A stretch of DNA of 64,000 nt, taken from assembly GCA_036852015.1 (NCBI GenBank), contig JAANDG010000243.1, positions 124,001 through 188,000 on the forward strand, written 5' to 3'. How positions within the stretch are numbered: the stretch's first letter is position 1; every line of letters starts with the position of its first letter. Both the position numbers and the translations under genes were made by a program. This DNA is from Pelodera strongyloides. Taxonomy: Eukaryota > Nematoda > Chromadorea > Rhabditida > Rhabditidae. The notes beneath the pieces are model-generated. The model ran no database searches. It was not told the origin of the DNA and was given only the letters and a program-made list of their open reading frames with translations. This document shows positions 1 through 12,900 of this stretch, piece after piece.

Positions 1-469
1 AGGCAAGGTCTGCATTTTCCCACAATAGAACTAGAACTGTGAGGATAGTTGAAATTCGGCGTGTTGTTGTTTCGCTAAAAGAAAATTTGTTTATAAATCG
101 GGTTCCATTCAGAATTTATAGGTCTGACGACGATTCTTAGTCACCATTATGCTGAGCGCCAATAGCGAAACGCATTCTCTAGCAGGAAATTCTCCAGCTT
201 GTTTTTTTTTTCGCTGGTGCCCGTGGTGCATCGAAAATAGTAGGCATTCTGCATAGGTCTAGCGCAAACTATTAGTATACTGAAGTGAATAGCATTGTCT
301 TACCAGTCATGTCATATTCTCCAATACAATTTATCCCAAGAGAATGAACAATGCTGGGAACATGAGAGCAAGTACAAAAGACAAAGATAAAGAGTACCGG
401 GTTATATCAACCGAATCCGCAAAAAAGATGCACCGGGGTCCGGTTCATTTCTGAATACGGACGAACTGG

Positions 470-640
470 CCTTTAAACTTCCCGGAGGCCAATTTTCTCG
501 GGAAGCCGATTTATCTCCGCCAGTTTTGCCCAGCTACCAACTTTTACACCTTTGGTGGGGTGAGGGGGTTCCGGGACGGGATCGAACCAACGACCGGCCT
601 CGCGGAGCAAGTACAGCCATGATTAAATCACTACCCAGCA
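470..640 (-). repeat. possible tRNA-derived (SINE-like) fragment
   Basis: On the minus strand, around 565-585, there is a good match to the RNA polymerase III B box (GGTTCGATCCC). A degenerate A-box-like stretch lies about 45 nt upstream of it. The acceptor and anticodon stems do not fold convincingly, so this is not a functional tRNA gene. It could be a decayed SINE or a chance match. The rest of 1-680 shows no coding signal I can support; it would include the 3' flank of the minus-strand membrane-protein gene. Confidence 0.3.
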
Positions 641-680
641 ATATCAGCAGAAACTTCAGGATTGCGAAAATGGACTGAAA

Positions 681-2698
681 TTAATAAATTAATAAAATAC
701 AGATTTTTTGGTGCTTTCTTTGTTGTGGCATTTTTCGTGGTTTAAAATGTGTGTCTTCCGTGGGTTTTACATAAATCGCAAGAAAAAGCAGAAGTAAAGA
801 GGAAATAATTGCACCAACAACAGAAAAACCTTCTGTAGCCAGTACCAACAATGCTAAACTTTGACTGCGAGCCGCGGAAGTGTGGCGGGTGCGCGGCGAA
901 GTGTGGCGGGTGCGCGGCTGTTTTAAAGTATCGCCACAGTCGAATGGCACACCCTATTCCGCGCGCAAACACTTCATAAACATCAAAGCGAAATACCGGC
1001 CGGTTTTTGAAACACATCAAGTAGACCAGCATTATTATGTAGCTTATGCAAATGAACATAAATAAAAAAATCGAGATAAATTCGTGCAAATTAGCATAAA
1101 TACGTAAGAATTCGGTTGTCCACAATGCGTTTCTAAAACCGGCCGGTATTCCGCTTTCAAATAAAGTAAGAAATATACCATTATGATAAGTGCCGGCCGG
1201 AGTAATTTTGGTTTCGAACGGCATAATCCAACGAAAGCAATTAGATCAACAGCCAGGGTAATTAGAATAACAACGAATAGGATGATAAAAACCGCAGAGG
1301 AATATTTTGTCCGGTAAGCACAGTGAGACGGAGACCTGAGAGTTCCAATACCATTTAGTAAGGGAGTTTTAAAGTGATATAACACCCTGTTTTTGAAACG
1401 TGTGTTGGACATGTGAAGCCTCATATGTTGTGTGAAAATACAGATGATTAAAATTTAAATAACTCAGAGTGCAGTTTTTTGCACACTACAATACTGCACC
1501 CAACATACGTTTCAAAAACCGCATGTTATACCGCTTTGGAGAATTTGGTTGCTCCTTTTTCATACATTGCCGAAAGGTATTCTCCATAACTGCATTTCCA
1601 TCTATTACATGAAAATTTTGAACTGGATTTTATTTTAAAATTCTGTTACTTGCAGTTATCCAGTATGATATGATCCCTGAGAATCAGACAGAAACATGGA
1701 TATATTTGCTTTCCAATGGATACACTTTAATTTAAAGCGAAATACCGGCCGGTTTTTGAAACGCATCTCAAATACTTGCATTCCAATGCATGTATGCAAA
1801 GTGTGGTCTAGTTTTTATTCTAATTTTTGCTCATTTGCATATGGTGCATAAGAAAACAGGTGTACCCAATGCGTTTCAAAAACCGGCCGATATTTCGCTT
1901 TAAAGGGACAGGCCCATCAAAGTAAACCTATATTTACGAAACGTTCATAGTGTATAAAAAGCATTTTTATTACAATATATACAAATCAAATTTCACCTAA
2001 ACTCACCCTGGGGAACTTTTTCCGATCAGCTCATCGTATATGTATACCGTAAAGCTGCTGATTTCCAAGGTGTATATGCAAATTTAGCTCGCATTTTAAT
2101 TTAGTTTTAGTATACATACACGATGAGCGCATCGGAAAAAGTCCTCGAGGGCGAGAGTAGGTGAAATTTGGTCTGTATATATTGTAATAAAAATGCTTCA
2201 TATACATTATGAACATTTCGTAAATATAGGTTTAGTTTGATGGACCTATCCCTTTAAAAGAGACTCACGATTTGCAGTTTCCAATTGTAATCACTAGGAA
2301 GCCGGCCAGGTAGAACAGCGAAAGCACAATATTCCCAATGAGAAATAGGCCGAATAGGATTTTCTGGAAGAATTGATTAAAGAACTGATTACATCTTGAT
2401 ATTATGAAATAGTTTTATTTGACAAGAAACTTTGCTAGAACAACGCAAAGCATTTTGGAACACAGCCACGAAACAAGAAATAAACATATTTAGGTAAAAA
2501 AATTGACGCGCGGACTGTTTGAAGCAACATGGGATTTCAGTCGATGTGAGCTCACACAAGTGGTGTTGTTGCCTATGAAAGAAAACACGCGGAAAGCGGA
2601 ACAAAATTTTCCCGCTAATGTGGAGCATTCCTGGCACACCAGCCGCCCACCGCAAGGGTCCGATAATTCAATTTACTTACCAGCAAGGGCTTGCACAT
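681..2698 (-). CDS. small multi-pass membrane protein, four coding exons, unidentified family
   Basis: Minus-strand exons are 2681-2698, 2269-2363, 1179-1335 and 681-953, and they splice in matching phase to a protein of about 180 residues. It starts MCKPLLK directly before the first membrane segment. Hydrophobic segments lie near residues 8-34, 52-76 and 123-152. The loop after segment two is basic (CRSKPKLLRP), as in four-transmembrane families whose third helix follows such a motif. The expected third helix is not seen, because the reading frame leaves through a donor at 1178 and re-enters a polar stretch containing a short direct repeat. The acceptor of the last exon (about 954-956) has a poor pyrimidine tract, so that junction is the weakest. 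The last intron is mostly a MITE. Function is unknown; a tetraspan-like or LAPTM-like membrane protein is a guess only. Confidence 0.55.
984..1159. mobile_element. MITE family A, copy 1
   Basis: Palindromic element of about 176 bp. The ends are inverted copies of AAAGCGAAATACCGGCCGG followed by TTTTTGAAAC. The interior is AT-rich and contains ATGCAAAT. It lies inside the last intron of the minus-strand membrane-protein gene and leaves only about 20-30 nt of other intron sequence on each side. The same family recurs at 1731, 3312, 10365, 11781, 29077 and 62701. Confidence 0.85.
1366..1545. mobile_element. MITE related to family A, divergent subfamily
   Basis: Inverted termini share TTTTTGAAACG with family A. 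The outer part differs (a GTTATA/TATAAC motif in place of GAAATACCGGCC), and a GTTGGAC/CAACATACG block replaces the usual inner flank. A half copy with the same inner block lies at about 11684-11727. Confidence 0.6.
1731..1904. mobile_element. MITE family A, copy 2
   Basis: Inverted ends TTTAAAGCGAAATACC with the CCGGCCGG core and a GAAACGCAT inner flank. The right end overlaps the left end of the foldback element that starts near 1899, so the two families were inserted at or next to the same TTTAAA site. Confidence 0.85.
1899..2258. mobile_element. foldback element family B, short copy
   Basis: An approximately 360-bp imperfect palindrome with termini TTTAAAGGGACAGG and the inverted CCTATCCCTTTAAA. 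Both arms carry matching blocks (for example the TTTTTATTACAATATATAC region and its complement), separated by an unpaired centre near 2060-2100. The termini match the larger foldback at 4927-5702. It lies in the first long intron of the membrane-protein gene. Confidence 0.75.
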
Positions 2699-2837
2699 GT
2701 TTTGGTGATATTCTCAGTTTTTTTTGACAACATGCCCACAATATGAACGGGAAAACGTTCCAAGCTGTTCCGGGTCAATTAGTTTACACTGGGAATCTAT
2801 TACACTGTTTGTGTTTTCATTCTTCTTTTATTTCTCA

Positions 2838-2873
2838 GGGAGGGAGAGAGAGAAAGAGAGACAGAGAGAGAGG

Positions 2874-2925
<52 letters not shown>
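2838..2925. repeat. GA-rich microsatellite
   Basis: An imperfect (GA)n tract of about 88 bp. Open frames across it on either strand are artefacts of the dinucleotide repeat. Confidence 0.95.
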
Positions 2926-2926
<1 letters not shown>

Positions 2927-3311
2927 AGATCCATTCTTTGATCACTTTCACCTGGACAACAGAATACTTGCAATTTTACGAATAGTCCACGTTGTATGAG
3001 TACACTACACAACAAGTTTGATGATTGTGAATTGTGAAACTAGAGGAGCAAATTTTGCTTGACTAATAAAACTTCTAATAATAAGAAAGAAAAAAGTAAT
3101 GGTACTCTTTTATGTAACCATAGATAAAAAAAAATTGCCGACGATGTATTGCAAGGATAATTTTACAATATTTCTAATGTTTTATTACATTTTACGAGAA
3201 ATCAAATGATAAATCTGCAAATAGATTAATGATAATTGAATGGATTGAAGTACTTATTTGTACAGTTCAGCCTGCCTCAGGTGTATGTACGCTAATTGTA
3301 TGTTAGAATAC

Positions 3312-3495
3312 TTTAAAGCGAAATACCAGCCGGTTTTTGAAACGCATTGCGTACACCAGCTTTCTTATGCAGCTTATGCAAATGAGCTAAAATTAGAATA
3401 AAAACTAGACCCCAATTAGACCCCACTTCGCATAAATGCATAGGAATGCAAGTGCTTGAGATGCGTTTCAAAAACCGACCGGTATTTCGCTTTAA
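3312..3495. mobile_element. MITE family A, copy 3
   Basis: Inverted ends TTTAAAGCGAAATACC with the inner flank GAAACGCATTG. It lies between the two minus-strand genes. The rest of 2926-3846 shows no further element or gene that I can support. Confidence 0.85.
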
Positions 3496-3846
3496 TAACA
3501 AATACAAACGTGAAAACAAAACAAATAATCATGAAATAGTAACAAGAAAAACACTTGTGACGATTAATATTCCTGAATGAAGATAACTTGAACCTAGTGA
3601 ATTATGATGAACATTGTACATTTAATGGCTAACGTCGCGGCAACTACAATCCGAAAAATGTATTAAGGTTTACAAAAGTATACTATGACTACAGCCTGCA
3701 GTCAGCACCGGGGTTCAAATTGACAAAACCCTATATATTACTGATATGCTAGGTCAAATTATTCTTTATCAAAAAAATCATGTGGAGTGACTTTCCCCTC
3801 ACAGCGCACTATTGTTATGCGAGTTCGGATGCGAAGTTAAATTGTT

Positions 3847-3852
3847 TTTATT
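3847..3852 (-). terminator. polyadenylation signal of the unidentified minus-strand gene
   Basis: AATAAA on the minus strand, about 95 nt downstream of the stop codon at 3948-3950. It is consistent with the 3' end of the gene whose last exon is 3948-4034. Confidence 0.5.
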
Positions 3853-3947
3853 TTTTGAAAGCAGATTTCCAATTATAATGACTAGCAAACGTTGGTTTAA
3901 CAAATTCAGAATTTAAAATTTAAAATGAAACGAAAACGCTAAACAAT

Positions 3948-6900
3948 CTAAAATCGGTATCCTCTCCTTTGTAAAACGTCCTTCAGGTATTCAAATGATT
4001 TCGATTCTTCCGTTGATAGTGCGTGATGGGAGTGCTGAATTAGTTATTTACTTATTTGGTAAATTCAGAATAAAATTTGGATCCGATAATGAAAAAAAAT
4101 CAAAATTTTTGACTGTGTGTTGAAGTAGAATATTTAGGAAATCTTTGGGACAAATTACATAATTATTTGCCTTTGTAATAATTACTTTAAAAACACCGCC
4201 ACCATCCAAAAAATATCAACTGAACTCACAATCTGTAGTATATTTCCCGCTTCATCTAATACATCCTGAGGTTCTTGCGTAACAATCGTGCACCTACAAA
4301 TAACTGTTTTCAATATATTTTTTCTTTACCTTCCACATACGACACATACCATATGATGTGACCTAACTTTGTTTATGTAACGGTGTCCTGCTGAAAAAAA
4401 AGTGATTCATTCTCTAAGTGGGAAATAAAAATAGTTTATATTTTTATATATTTTTACGCTTCAAGAGCGTGCACCTTTATTCAAGGGAGTTCAAATTCAA
4501 AGTTTGCTTATGACATGTTCCGAAGAGGTCCTGAGCACAGGCGACGAGTTCCAGATGACAAATTGGTCGACGTCTTCGGGCTAGGGGCAGGAGGCAGGAG
4601 GGACTGCCCATGATTCCGTCGCCGGGTGGTGGTTTCAAAGATGTCAGTAATTTCGATGTAAATAGTCAAACCACAGTACCTTAGCGCTGGTTTCCCGAGT
4701 ATCAATGCTGCGTAAAATTTCAAATGTGACTGCCAATCGGTTAGCATATATTGTCCAATTCCTTCATCATAAATCTAAAATGTTTTCATGAAATAAATAA
4801 TTAACATAATAATACAATGAAATGAAACAATATTATAAACTAGGCAAATCTAATAGTACCACGATACCTTACTCTTACTGTGCACTTATTGATTACGAGA
4901 GGAGGATAATAATAATTAAGTGATTAATTAAAGGGATAGGTTCATCTCAAATCACCCCTCTTTTTATTGTTTTTATTAATAATAGCACAAGTATCATTCA
5001 CAATGAAAAGTAAATCAATCACAGAACAATACGCCTCGCAGAAGAAGCTTCCTTTATTGGAAACAAGGTGATCGGAAGGCAAAATCTAAACGCAAAAACT
5101 AAAACCGTACACAGATTGCGCGGGCTAATGGCAATTTGCCAAGTTATAAACTACACTCGGCCCAGTGTGATTAAATGATAAGGGCGCGTTCGGGATTGAT
5201 TTTCCGAAAGGAAACCGTACAAATTCATCGTTCGGGATGGACTTTTTGGAAACGTTGCAATGCTTGAAGAAAACAAAAAATACAGTATGAATTAGCTTGC
5301 GAAAAACGTTTCCCGCGCATATTTTTCAAATGTTCCATGCTAATTCATACTGTATTTTTTGTTTTCTCCAACCATTGGAACGTTTCCAAAATGTCCATCC
5401 CGAACGATGAATTTGCTTCGGAAAATGGTTTCCTTTCGGAAAATCAATCCCGAACGCGCCCTAATCATCGTGGGAAATAGTGTCCTGCCGAGTGTAGTTT
5501 GTAAATTGGCTAATTGCCATTAGCCCGCGCGATCTGTGTACGGTATACGTTTTTGCGTTTAGATTTTAGCTTCCGATCACCTAGTTGCCAATAAAGGAAG
5601 CTTCTTCTGCGAGGCGTATTGTTGTGATTGATTTGCTTTTCATTGTGAATTAATAAAAACAATAAAAAGAGGGGTGATTTGAGATGAAACTATCCCTTTA
5701 ATAAAGTATGTGATTAGCCAAATTATCAAACATTGTCAGTCATTAAAACTCACATGTACAGAAGCATCGGTTTCCCAATCAGAATTCCAATTGCGTGCCG
5801 TTTCCAGTATTGAATCCACACCAAAATCTGGGAGTGTCGGTCGAAGTAATCTGGCCGAGACATCCTTTTCACGAGGCATTTTCTGAAAAACAAAAATCGT
5901 ATTATATAAAAGAGTAACTGTAGCGTAATTTTCATACCGATGTGCGTTACGGAAATGCAAATCCGCGGGGATAAAAAGAGTGTCGCAGCTCAATATCGAA
6001 GTTCCAATTGTTTCCTATTATTATGTGAATTTCTGATTATACGTTTGAAACTTTGTATATAAGTATGCCCATGCGAAACCAATCATATTTCCACGTAAGT
6101 CGCCTCAGGCGGCATGAGCCGACTGGTTATTCATAAATTATTATCAGGTTAATATTATAGAGGACAGGGCAGTGAACAAAAAATTGTTGTTATTATTAAA
6201 TTTATATCCATGAAGCATGCCCGATAATGTGGCGATAAGCACACATGCAATTATTGAAAAAAATTGCAGTATCATAATAATCAGTGTTGAATTCAACGCA
6301 TGCGAACGAATTGTACTTTTTGCACAGTAGCATAGTATAATTGTATAATACTACGAATGGGACAGATATCAATATTAACTACCTACATACAACATACGTG
6401 TATGTTATTTAATTGTTCAAAAACGAAAAGAATTCTTAGTTTTTATGGATTCTTTCCAAAAAAACAATCCATAGTAAACAAGAAAAACTGTAATTCTAAA
6501 AAAGGGATTGGTTGCAGAAGTAGGCTTCGCATTGATAAGAATCATGTAAATAACGATAACAATCGGGGTTCACCCCTAACAAACATATAAGGAACTACAT
6601 GTAAAGGTAAAGGTTCAACTAACTATACTATGTAGTATGATGGATCGGATGTTGGATATTCGAAAAACAATAATAATTTGGCATCAAACCTGAAATATTG
6701 TTTCCAAGGTTTAGCACTAGGGCATACTGTCTATATGTTTCCAAAGTTTAGCACTACGGTATCTTGTCTATATACTCTTGCCTTGGTTTTGAGGGTTTGT
6801 TTAAAACCTATGCTCTTGCTAATGCTTTTTCAAGGATGTCCAACAGTTGAAACTTGAAATGAACAGCAAACAAATAAAGGATATGTATGTACAGTATGAG

Positions 6901-9900
6901 TTGCCACAGAGTGTACAAAAAACGTTGAACGGCTGTACGAAATACGAGTAAAGCAAATATTTTCCAGCGCAACTGACAGATATTGACCACCTGATGTAAA
7001 TACATAAGGGATAAAATTCTTAGTTTACATTTCAACATTAAAAATACACTTACTACACTCACTTTCAATAATAATACATCTACTACAAAGATAAAAACTC
7101 AAAAATTCAGCACTAATTCGCAATTTAGAAATTAACCTAGAAAGTCGTATGATCGATAATAAAGACACAAGAAATAGGTGAAATTTGCTTGCAACATCCA
7201 TATCTATGTTTCCTTTCTTCTTTCAACAAAGATATCAATAGCTAATCCTGGATTATCTATCTTAAGCCTTGTAAATATTTCGCATACTTATCATTCCTAA
7301 GAAATAGAATGACAAGAATGTTTATATGTTTAAATGTTTATTAGACTCTTAGAAAGAGCGCAACGCCAAAATTTGAACCGCAACAATTCGGTTTCTTAGC
7401 AAAGCGAAGCTGTACAACTCAATTACTTGGGGTTATCTCAGACTGGAAGCATGACCTAGCTTCCAAAAAATGGGTAGATTCCGTTTATTTTGACTTTAAA
7501 TCTGCATTTGATATGGTTCCCCATGTCCAGCTTATTCATAAAATTAGTTGTTTCGGGTTTCCCCCGACCCTTGTTAACTGGATAGCTCAGTTTCTAGACC
7601 AAAGACGGGCATATGTTTATATAGGTGGTGCTCGCTCAAGTGAATGGGTAGTACAAAGCGGAGTTCCACAAGGAACAGTCCTGGGTCCCCTACTTTTCAT
7701 TATCTACATTAACGATATCGCTAGAACATTAGATTCCCTTGATGTAAATTACGCCCTTTTTGCAGATGATTTGAAAATATATAGTACAGACAGCTCTCAA
7801 CTACAGCTCGCAATAGATGCGATTTTTGCCTGGTCACAAACTTGGGGCCTACCTCTGGCATTTAATAAAATAAACGTACTTCACCTGGGTAAAAACAACC
7901 CACAATTACCTTACCAAATCGCTGATTTTGACATTTCCCCTACTGAAACAATTCGGGATCTAGGTATACTTGTCGACCGCAATCTTAGTTTTTCCGCGCA
8001 CATTCACAGAATTGTCCGTCTTACGACCGTGCGCGCTCGACAAGTTTTGAGAGTGTTCAAGTCGAAAAACATAAAATTGTATGTCTGTATCTTAAAGACA
8101 TTTATTCGCCCTATGCTAGAGTTCGCCACTGAAGTTTTCTGTCCAAAAGAAAACAGTGCCCTCTGTAAACTTCTCGAAAAACCAATAAGATTTTACACTC
8201 GTGTCGCTTGCAGACGCTGTAACATAAGATTTTCTTCCTATCAGAGTCGTCTTAAAATCTTCGATATTGATAGTCAATGTGTAAGAAGAATAAAACAAGA
8301 TTTAATCACAGCCTTTAAACTAATCAAGGGCCAACTGGACCCATGTTCTCAGAACCACCGATTTACTTTGCTTGCAGATACTACGACTAGAAGTTTAAGG
8401 CAGCACAACCTTACAGTCAAAAGCATTCGTGACATGTACAGGGATTCCAATTGGTTCTTCAAACGCGTTGAGCGTAGAATTAATCGTCTCCCCAAAGAAG
8501 TGGCTAATTCAAAGTCTCTTGAGGAATTTAAATCTCATTTAAATAACATGCCAGTTGACTTTTTTAATCGCTTAATTTAATTTTCACGTCGAAATTTCCG
8601 CTCTTTAGAATTATTGTTTCACTTTGTTTTGTATTTTCGCACCGCGTGAGTAGCTGGGCCTCTTAAACGTGCCTAGCCTGTCTGTGTGTGTCTATCTCTT
8701 TCATTGACATTGTCCGTTTGTTAAATCGTATTGCTTGAATAAAGAGTTATAATAAAAAAAATAAAAATATTGTTAAAATTCAAAGTAGCAAATCAAGGCA
8801 ATGAAATTAGGTGAAATGTGAAATAGGTGAAATGAAATGAAATCAAGGTAATGAAATTAGATAAATATTCTATGTGCTGATAGGTTTTATCATAAATAAA
8901 AATATGAGCGCCCCCTCGAACTACAGTCAGTAGTTAGCGGGCGCAATAGTGAAGCACAGAAATTGGTGTTTATAATTCAGTCTCTCGAAATTGTACCCAA
9001 ACCCAACCGAGAGTGAATCATTTGACGTTTTGCGCGCAAAAAACGTACGCAGGCGCCAGCCGTTCACTTTGAAATGTTTTGAAAGAAATGAGTGGCCAGC
9101 AATAGGCAAACGACAAGACGGAAATAAGTAGGTATCATAATAACAAATTTCGTAAAGCGAGATGACACGTGGTTTTTAAAGCGTAAGTTCGGTAAGAGTA
9201 CCGACTGGAACACCTCCAGCTTCTGTTGCAAAATCACGTGTCATATCGCTTTATTTTCATAGTGCTCGAGATCAACAATAAGTTAGCATAACAATTTTTT
9301 ATGGCCCCTCGTCAGATGGGATGTTTTTATACGCATTGCCGTCTTAGGGTGCCTTTCGATTATATGTTATTTATGTAATCAATAAACCTTTATTATTATT
9401 ATTATTATTAATTTGAAATCCTTCCATAAAACTTTTCGATAAAAGAAAAAGAAGAGTTTCAAATCGGGCAAGGTGGTAAGCAGTGCCCAAAACATATGCG
9501 TTATGAAGTAAATTCTCTCAGAATCTATCGGTATGACACAAAAAAAACAATCACTACAATACAATGCATACAATAAATAATAAATACTCAAAGATCAGAC
9601 TAACATTCCCTTTACTAGTACGTGTAACAAGGTTTTTACAGCCACATAGAACCATAAAATAAAGGTGAATACTATAGCAAAGCAAGCCGAATAACCTCGC
9701 CCAATGTTTGTTTTATGGATTTATCCGTGAATATATAGCCCCCTGGGCGGTTATTCCCACCTGCGTACGCAAATAATACATTGAAAAGCTCACAAGTGTA
9801 TGAATACATTTTGGCTGGCAGCTGGTTATATCAATTGTTGTATTGTAGAACAGAAATGTAATACAACTACATGAAATCACCAGAACATAATAAGGAATTG

Positions 9901-12900
9901 AGCTATAAACATATTTCCACAAAAAAGACTAGAAGAAAAAGAGCTCCCCATTATATCAACCGAAATCCTCGGAAACACAAGATAGAAATAAAAAAATTTA
10001 GTGCTGAAATAGTTTCTTCAAGGTTTTGCGCAGGTGAAAATTGCAAGTTTGAGCAACAAAAGGCCATGTCTGCGCAGCAATACTGTCTAATTGTAAGTTC
10101 CAAGTTCCAAGTATAGTATGGGAAATACTGTTGCGTAATACTGCGAGGCCGGCATTTGCATACTAAGCATAAGTATAATTAATACGTAATACCCTCACTA
10201 TAATCCGAGGTCGCGGGAACCCTGACAAGTAACATTTTGGTGCATAGCCTGATAGAACAGCATAGACTCACATTTGTGTACCATTTAGATTTTTTCTACG
10301 TTTTTACGCAAATAATACTATTTTAAACTTAAACCCCAAAAAGCAAGTTTTACTACAGTTTTAATTAAAGCGAAATACCGGCCGGTTTTTGAAGCGCATC
10401 GTGGCTATCTGAATTCTTAAGTATTATGCTAATGTGCTCGAATTTAGCTCAATTTTTTATTCTAATTTATGTTCGTTTGCATAAGCTGCATAATAATGCT
10501 GGTCTACTCGATGTGGTTCAAAAACCAGCCGGTATTTGCTTTAATATAATCAGAAAGACGAAAAGGTGCAGATTACAACACAGTAATTTATTTAGTCCTT
10601 TGTAATCCTTGGTATAACAATGTTGAAGAACAAATATTAAATCTTATTATATAAAGGAGAAGAGTTTACTTTTTTGTTTGTGTGAACATAACGAAATCGT
10701 TTCATAAAGAAAATGTTCTATTCACAATCGAAAGAGAACATACAAAATCGTTGCCGCTGGCGGGATTCGAACCCACAACAGCACACAATCTCTCGATTCA
10801 CAGTCCAACGCTCTACCTGTTGAGCTATGCTAGCTTATATGTCGATGATATTATAGGAGATATTATAGGAGAAGAGAAGTGCGATAGCAAATTTGCATGA
10901 TTTGCAAAAACGCTGAAGTCCAGAACCAAATTATACGTTTCCACATAAACGTAAATGAAAGTTTTTTTTGAACAGCGTGTAACAATCGGCCGAAGGCCGA
11001 TTCCTCCAGTCGGAGAAGAGTCCGTAGGGCTCTTCGAACGGCTGGTATATGAGAGATTTGAATTTCGGGTGAAAGCCAAAAAAAAAGAATGAGAAAGGTT
11101 CTACATGTTCTAGTATTTTATCTAGTCAATAGTGTGCTGAAAACTCTCAAAAAAGCACAGTGTGACACACAAACTTGAGTAAGCAAACAGATCAACATAA
11201 AGAGGGGCGAATGTAGTGTAAAAGAACTAAGTTTTGACTTGTGCAACTTGCTTTTCACTTATTTTTGCGGGAAATCGAAGAAAACTTAGAAAATGAGCGG
11301 TAATGGTCGAAAATGACCGTTTTAAATTGATTCACTTTTTTTTCACCTTTCTCTGTATCTATCTCGTCTCTCTCGATTCGATCTATCTATCCTCGCTCTG
11401 TTTCTTTATAACTCTCCTTTGTTGCATATAAAACTCGACGTCTGGATATTTCTGACAGTCTGACTCTTAATTATTTTTCGGTGGCTAGTGGTGTAGAAAA
11501 ACAAAGAAACATAAAAAGTATCGAACTTGAAAACCGGCAAATTCGGGTGCAACGGAAAAATTGGCTTGCCAAAAAGACCATCTTGAGTCGCAGCAATATT
11601 TTCCATTATACCAACTAATTAATCTTTGTAATGTTATGTTGGGCTCTCTAACCATGGGTATTACACATCTCATTGTCAACGAGGTATAACAGCCGGTTTT
11701 GAAACGTATGTTGGACGCCGCAATCCCATGTAGTGTATGTAGTGTATGCAAATAACGGCTCGATACTGCGCCATTTGTGGTTTAAAGCGAAATACCGGAA
11801 GGTTTTTGAAACACATCGAATAGTCCAGCATTCTTATGCAGCGTATGCAAATGAACATAAATTACAATAAAAAATCGAGCTAAATTCTAGCAAATTAGCA
11901 TTAATATGTAAGAATTCAGTTGTCCATCATGCGTTTCAAAAATTCGTCCGGTATTTGCATACAATATAATTGCATGTATTTGCCCCAAAAATCGGAAAAG
12001 CAATCTATGGTTCAACAAAAATGATCAGGGACATTGTAAAATGAGTAGATTGTTGAACGAGTGGTACGTATATGTATGTTTACTTTATTACTTATCTTAG
12101 AATTCCTAGAATAGAGATGTGAGTAGAAATTATGAATGGCGTCGAGTTGAGTGGCAAACAGGTCCTGTCATGCCTTTCAAAAAAAAGTGAAAAAATGAAT
12201 ATCGTTTCGCAAACATTTGGTGTGAAGCTTATACCTATACAATAACAGGCGAGCACGAGCAGTAAAATTGTACAGTAGGCACAATAAATACATTTCCCTG
12301 ATAAGTATAAGTATGGTACTATTACTATGTAAGCTAGTATATCGTATCATAACAAAAAAAACTTATTGTTGTGTTTTTTTTTTTAACAATTTTGACACTC
12401 ACGACTCAAGTTAGTGCCAAAAATCACTAGCAATGCGGAACTGTATTTTTAACTTGCTGATATCGAATTCTCAGTGATAAGGCGGATAAAATGACAAAAA
12501 ATCAAACAAATATTTATTAGAATTTAAAATAAAAAATATTGGTAGAAAGCTCGACGTACGTATAAGGCACTCTCATAAATGTCCCGAATTATAATAAAAG
12601 AGAAAGCAGATCAATTTCCAAGCAAAGCAAGGTATAACAAAACTGGAATGTTTCCATGGAATATAATCATTCGATGATAGATCTGGTATGATGTGGTGAT
12701 AAAGCATTAAAGTGTTTAGCACGTTAATTAGAAAATCAATACAAAATATAAAGAGATACAATACTGAAGTCGGTTATTTCACAATCTGGTATGAATTGAA
12801 TGTAACAGAAAATGGATAGCCTATTTTTTTAGTTAAAAATTACAAACGTTTTTTTTTCAGTTTATCATTGTGTTGTGTGGGTGAAAGTCGAAACCAAATT

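Noticed and set aside
2503..2727. Plus-strand open frame and overlapping minus-strand frame
   Set aside because: A minus-strand donor at 2680 and the start exon 2681-2698 explain the locus better; this stretch is then intron.
2724..3015. Open frames on both strands around the GA repeat
   Set aside because: Repetitive R/E or S/L peptides from a dinucleotide tract; no splice signals or homology.
5936..6000. Possible upstream coding exon before MPREKD
   Set aside because: In-frame TAA lies shortly before its donor; it can only be 5'UTR, if transcribed at all.
9871..10116. 81-codon plus-strand lysine/arginine-rich frame
   Set aside because: AT-rich random composition, no splice context, no homology.
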